Assembly: GCA_001786225.1 (NCBI GenBank)
Contig: MFVV01000025.1
Location: 1-6,368 of the forward strand
Length of the DNA stretch: 6,368 nucleotides
Source of the DNA: Candidatus Nomurabacteria bacterium RIFCSPLOWO2_12_FULL_46_14
GTDB lineage: Bacteria; Patescibacteriota; Minisyncoccia; Phycocordibacterales; UBA9973
Reading direction: 5' to 3'
Shown here: piece after piece, positions 5,399 through 6,368 of the stretch
How positions within the stretch are numbered: position 1 is the stretch's first letter
Layout: every line of letters begins with the position of its first letter
Position numbers and translations under genes: made by a program
The notes under the pieces: generated by a model
The model's input: only the letters and a program-made list of their open reading frames with translations
The model's database searches: none
Told to the model about the DNA's origin: nothing

Positions 5399-6283
5399 GA
5401 TAAGTACTTCCGCGGGAATTCTAAATATTTTATCTGGTGGAGCGGAATCTGCCCCTTTTTGGTCGCGATTTGAAGTGCTGAAATAAATATATCCATCGGG
5501 ACCGGTTTTAACCGCGCGTACCCTGCCGAATTCATTTTCGAAATGAGCATAGAAAGAACCCATTTTTCCGTTAGGCGATATTTTTGCCTGATAAAGCGCT
5601 TTTCCCCGCAACCCGCCGAAAAACAGGTATCCGTTATAATACGCGAGTCCGGCCGGGGCCCATGTTATGCCCGATGCAGGGATCGCGATCGGTGGGGTAA
5701 TGTTATATTTTTTATCTACGCCACGAATATCAGGCCAGCCGTAATTTCCGGCAATTTTTATAAGGTTAATTTCATCTAGACCCGATTTTTGTTCGGATTT
5801 ACCAATGATTCCCGCTTCCCCGTGCTCTGTCTCCCAAAAATTTCCTTTATCATCCCACGTAATGCCTTGCGGATTTCTATGTCCGTACGAAAAAATAGCA
5901 TTATTGAATGGGTTGTCCTCGGGAATATCTCCATTATCTTTGATCCTCAATATTTTTCCGGCAAGCGAGGCTGTCGCTTGGGCGAGCTCTTTATTACCGG
6001 CATCGCCGGAGGTAAAATATAGAAAATTATCCGGCCCAAAAGCCATCCTGCCTCCATAGTGCATTTTCCCCGCAAGCGTTTCAAAAATAAGTGCCCGATC
6101 TTTCAGTTCGTTTTCCAAAAAAACATATCGTTCTATTACGGCTAAAAATTGATGCCCGGATTTGGCTGTGTAATAAAGATATATCCAATGATTATTTGAG
6201 AAATCGGGATGTAGAGCCATCCCCATTAGGCCGTTTTCGCCTTTGGGACTCTGATATACTCCATTGACCGGAAATCTTTGCAA
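5384..6283 (-). CDS. Glucose/sorbosone dehydrogenase-like beta-propeller (PQQ-dependent sugar dehydrogenase family), 5' end missing
   Basis: The family is a six-bladed propeller that oxidises sugars, usually exported and binding PQQ and calcium. Counting from the TTG at 6283 (299 residues), clear family segments are GENGLMGMALHPDF (15-28), MHYGGRMAFGPD (74-85, His76 at the catalytic-base position), GHRNPQG (134-140), TEHG (152-155), SGLDEINLI (167-175), NYGWP (180-184), WAPAGLAYYNGYLFFGGLRG (208-227) and TSNRD (270-274). The usual signal peptide and first blade are absent. The frame stays open upstream of the TTG to 6355, and the extra 24 codons (such as EPVVIVYENE) look like genuine family sequence. 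The frame is then broken by a TAA at 6358-6356, inside a perfect inverted repeat. The true start is therefore lost: either the gene is 5'-truncated or the edge is rearranged. The TTG is only the first formal start codon, not a credible one. Confidence 0.85.
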   Translation of the reverse strand: MQRFPVNGVYQSPKGENGLMGMALHPDFSNNHWIYLYYTAKSGHQFLAVIERYVFLENELKDRALIFETLAGKMHYGGRMAFGPDNFLYFTSGDAGNKELAQATASLAGKILRIKDNGDIPEDNPFNNAIFSYGHRNPQGITWDDKGNFWETEHGEAGIIGKSEQKSGLDEINLIKIAGNYGWPDIRGVDKKYNITPPIAIPASGITWAPAGLAYYNGYLFFGGLRGKALYQAKISPNGKMGSFYAHFENEFGRVRAVKTGPDGYIYFSTSNRDQKGADSAPPDKIFRIPAEVLIKKYP

Positions 6284-6326
6284 CTGTGAATTACGAAACT
6301 CCTCTTTTCTCTCATTTTCATATACA

Positions 6327-6359
6327 ATAACAACAGGCTCTAAAAGAGCCTGTTGTTAT
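6327..6359. repeat. Perfect 14-bp inverted repeat with a 5-nt loop
   Basis: The 14 bases at 6327-6340 (ataacaacaggctc) are the exact reverse complement of 6346-6359, with TAAAA between. The pairing resumes outside it: TTTTC at 6315-6319 pairs with GAAAA at 6360-6364, with seven unpaired bases (6320-6326) on one side only. Neither strand has a T run right after the stem, so it is not an ordinary intrinsic terminator. It sits where the dehydrogenase reading frame is broken. It may be a fold-back junction from recombination or from amplification/assembly, or a natural regulatory hairpin. Confidence 0.85.
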
Positions 6360-6368
6360 GAAAACCTT

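Noticed and set aside
6290..6321. ATG codons at 6321 and 6315 (minus) near a GAGGAG as the true dehydrogenase start
   Set aside because: Both ATGs are in a different frame from the dehydrogenase and lead to a stop after about 30 codons. The GAGGAG lies 15 bases from the TTG, too far for normal use.
6327..6359. Inverted repeat as an intrinsic terminator
   Set aside because: The stem is strong, but neither strand has a U-tract directly after it, and no upstream gene ends here within the window.
1..6368. CRISPR arrays, tRNA or rRNA genes, insertion sequences
   Set aside because: I saw no regularly spaced repeats, cloverleaf-like or rRNA-like sequence, or transposase motifs; this was a by-eye check only.

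Overview
This window looks like part of a surface-glycan locus from an uncultured or poorly described microbe, more likely bacterial than archaeal. The base composition is moderate to AT-rich by eye. Genes are tightly packed, with 4-base overlaps, a 1-base gap and two tail-to-tail overlaps. Nearly all starts lack a Shine-Dalgarno sequence, and the promoter-like -10 elements lie very close to the start codons. I cannot name a phylum from the sequence.

Layout from left to right. At 1-695 (minus) is the N-terminal 231 residues of a sulfatase-like alkaline-phosphatase-superfamily enzyme that runs off the left edge and has Thr where sulfatases have Cys or Ser. It is divergent, across 80 bp, from a CapK/PaaK-type adenylate-forming ligase at 776-2101 (plus). 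The 3' end of that gene overlaps, by 82 bp on the opposite strand, the end of a three-gene minus-strand operon. In transcription order the operon holds a GT-B-fold, CDP-glycerol-glycerophosphotransferase-like protein (5103-3859), a family 2 glycosyltransferase (3857-2958) and its paralogue (2961-2020). Divergent from this operon is a small plus-strand gene (5145-5387) for an 80-residue protein with one N-terminal membrane segment and a Cys/Ser/Gly-rich tail. It shares a 4-base end with a minus-strand glucose/sorbosone-dehydrogenase-like gene (6283-5384). The 5' part of that gene is missing, at a strong inverted repeat near the right edge.

How the genes may work together (inference): the two GT2 enzymes and the GT-B/TagF-like enzyme would assemble or decorate a cell-surface glycan. 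The sulfatase-like enzyme could add or remove a phosphate-type or sulfate group, and the CapK-like ligase could activate an acyl or other carboxylic group. The Cys-rich small protein and the dehydrogenase have no visible link to that pathway. No RNA gene, CRISPR array, transposase or integrase was seen, and no stretch over 300 bases lacks a gene.

The points most worth following up are the Cys-tailed small protein, the truncated dehydrogenase at the palindrome, the 82-bp antisense overlap between two apparently real genes, and the altered active-site motifs of the sulfatase-like and CapK-like proteins.
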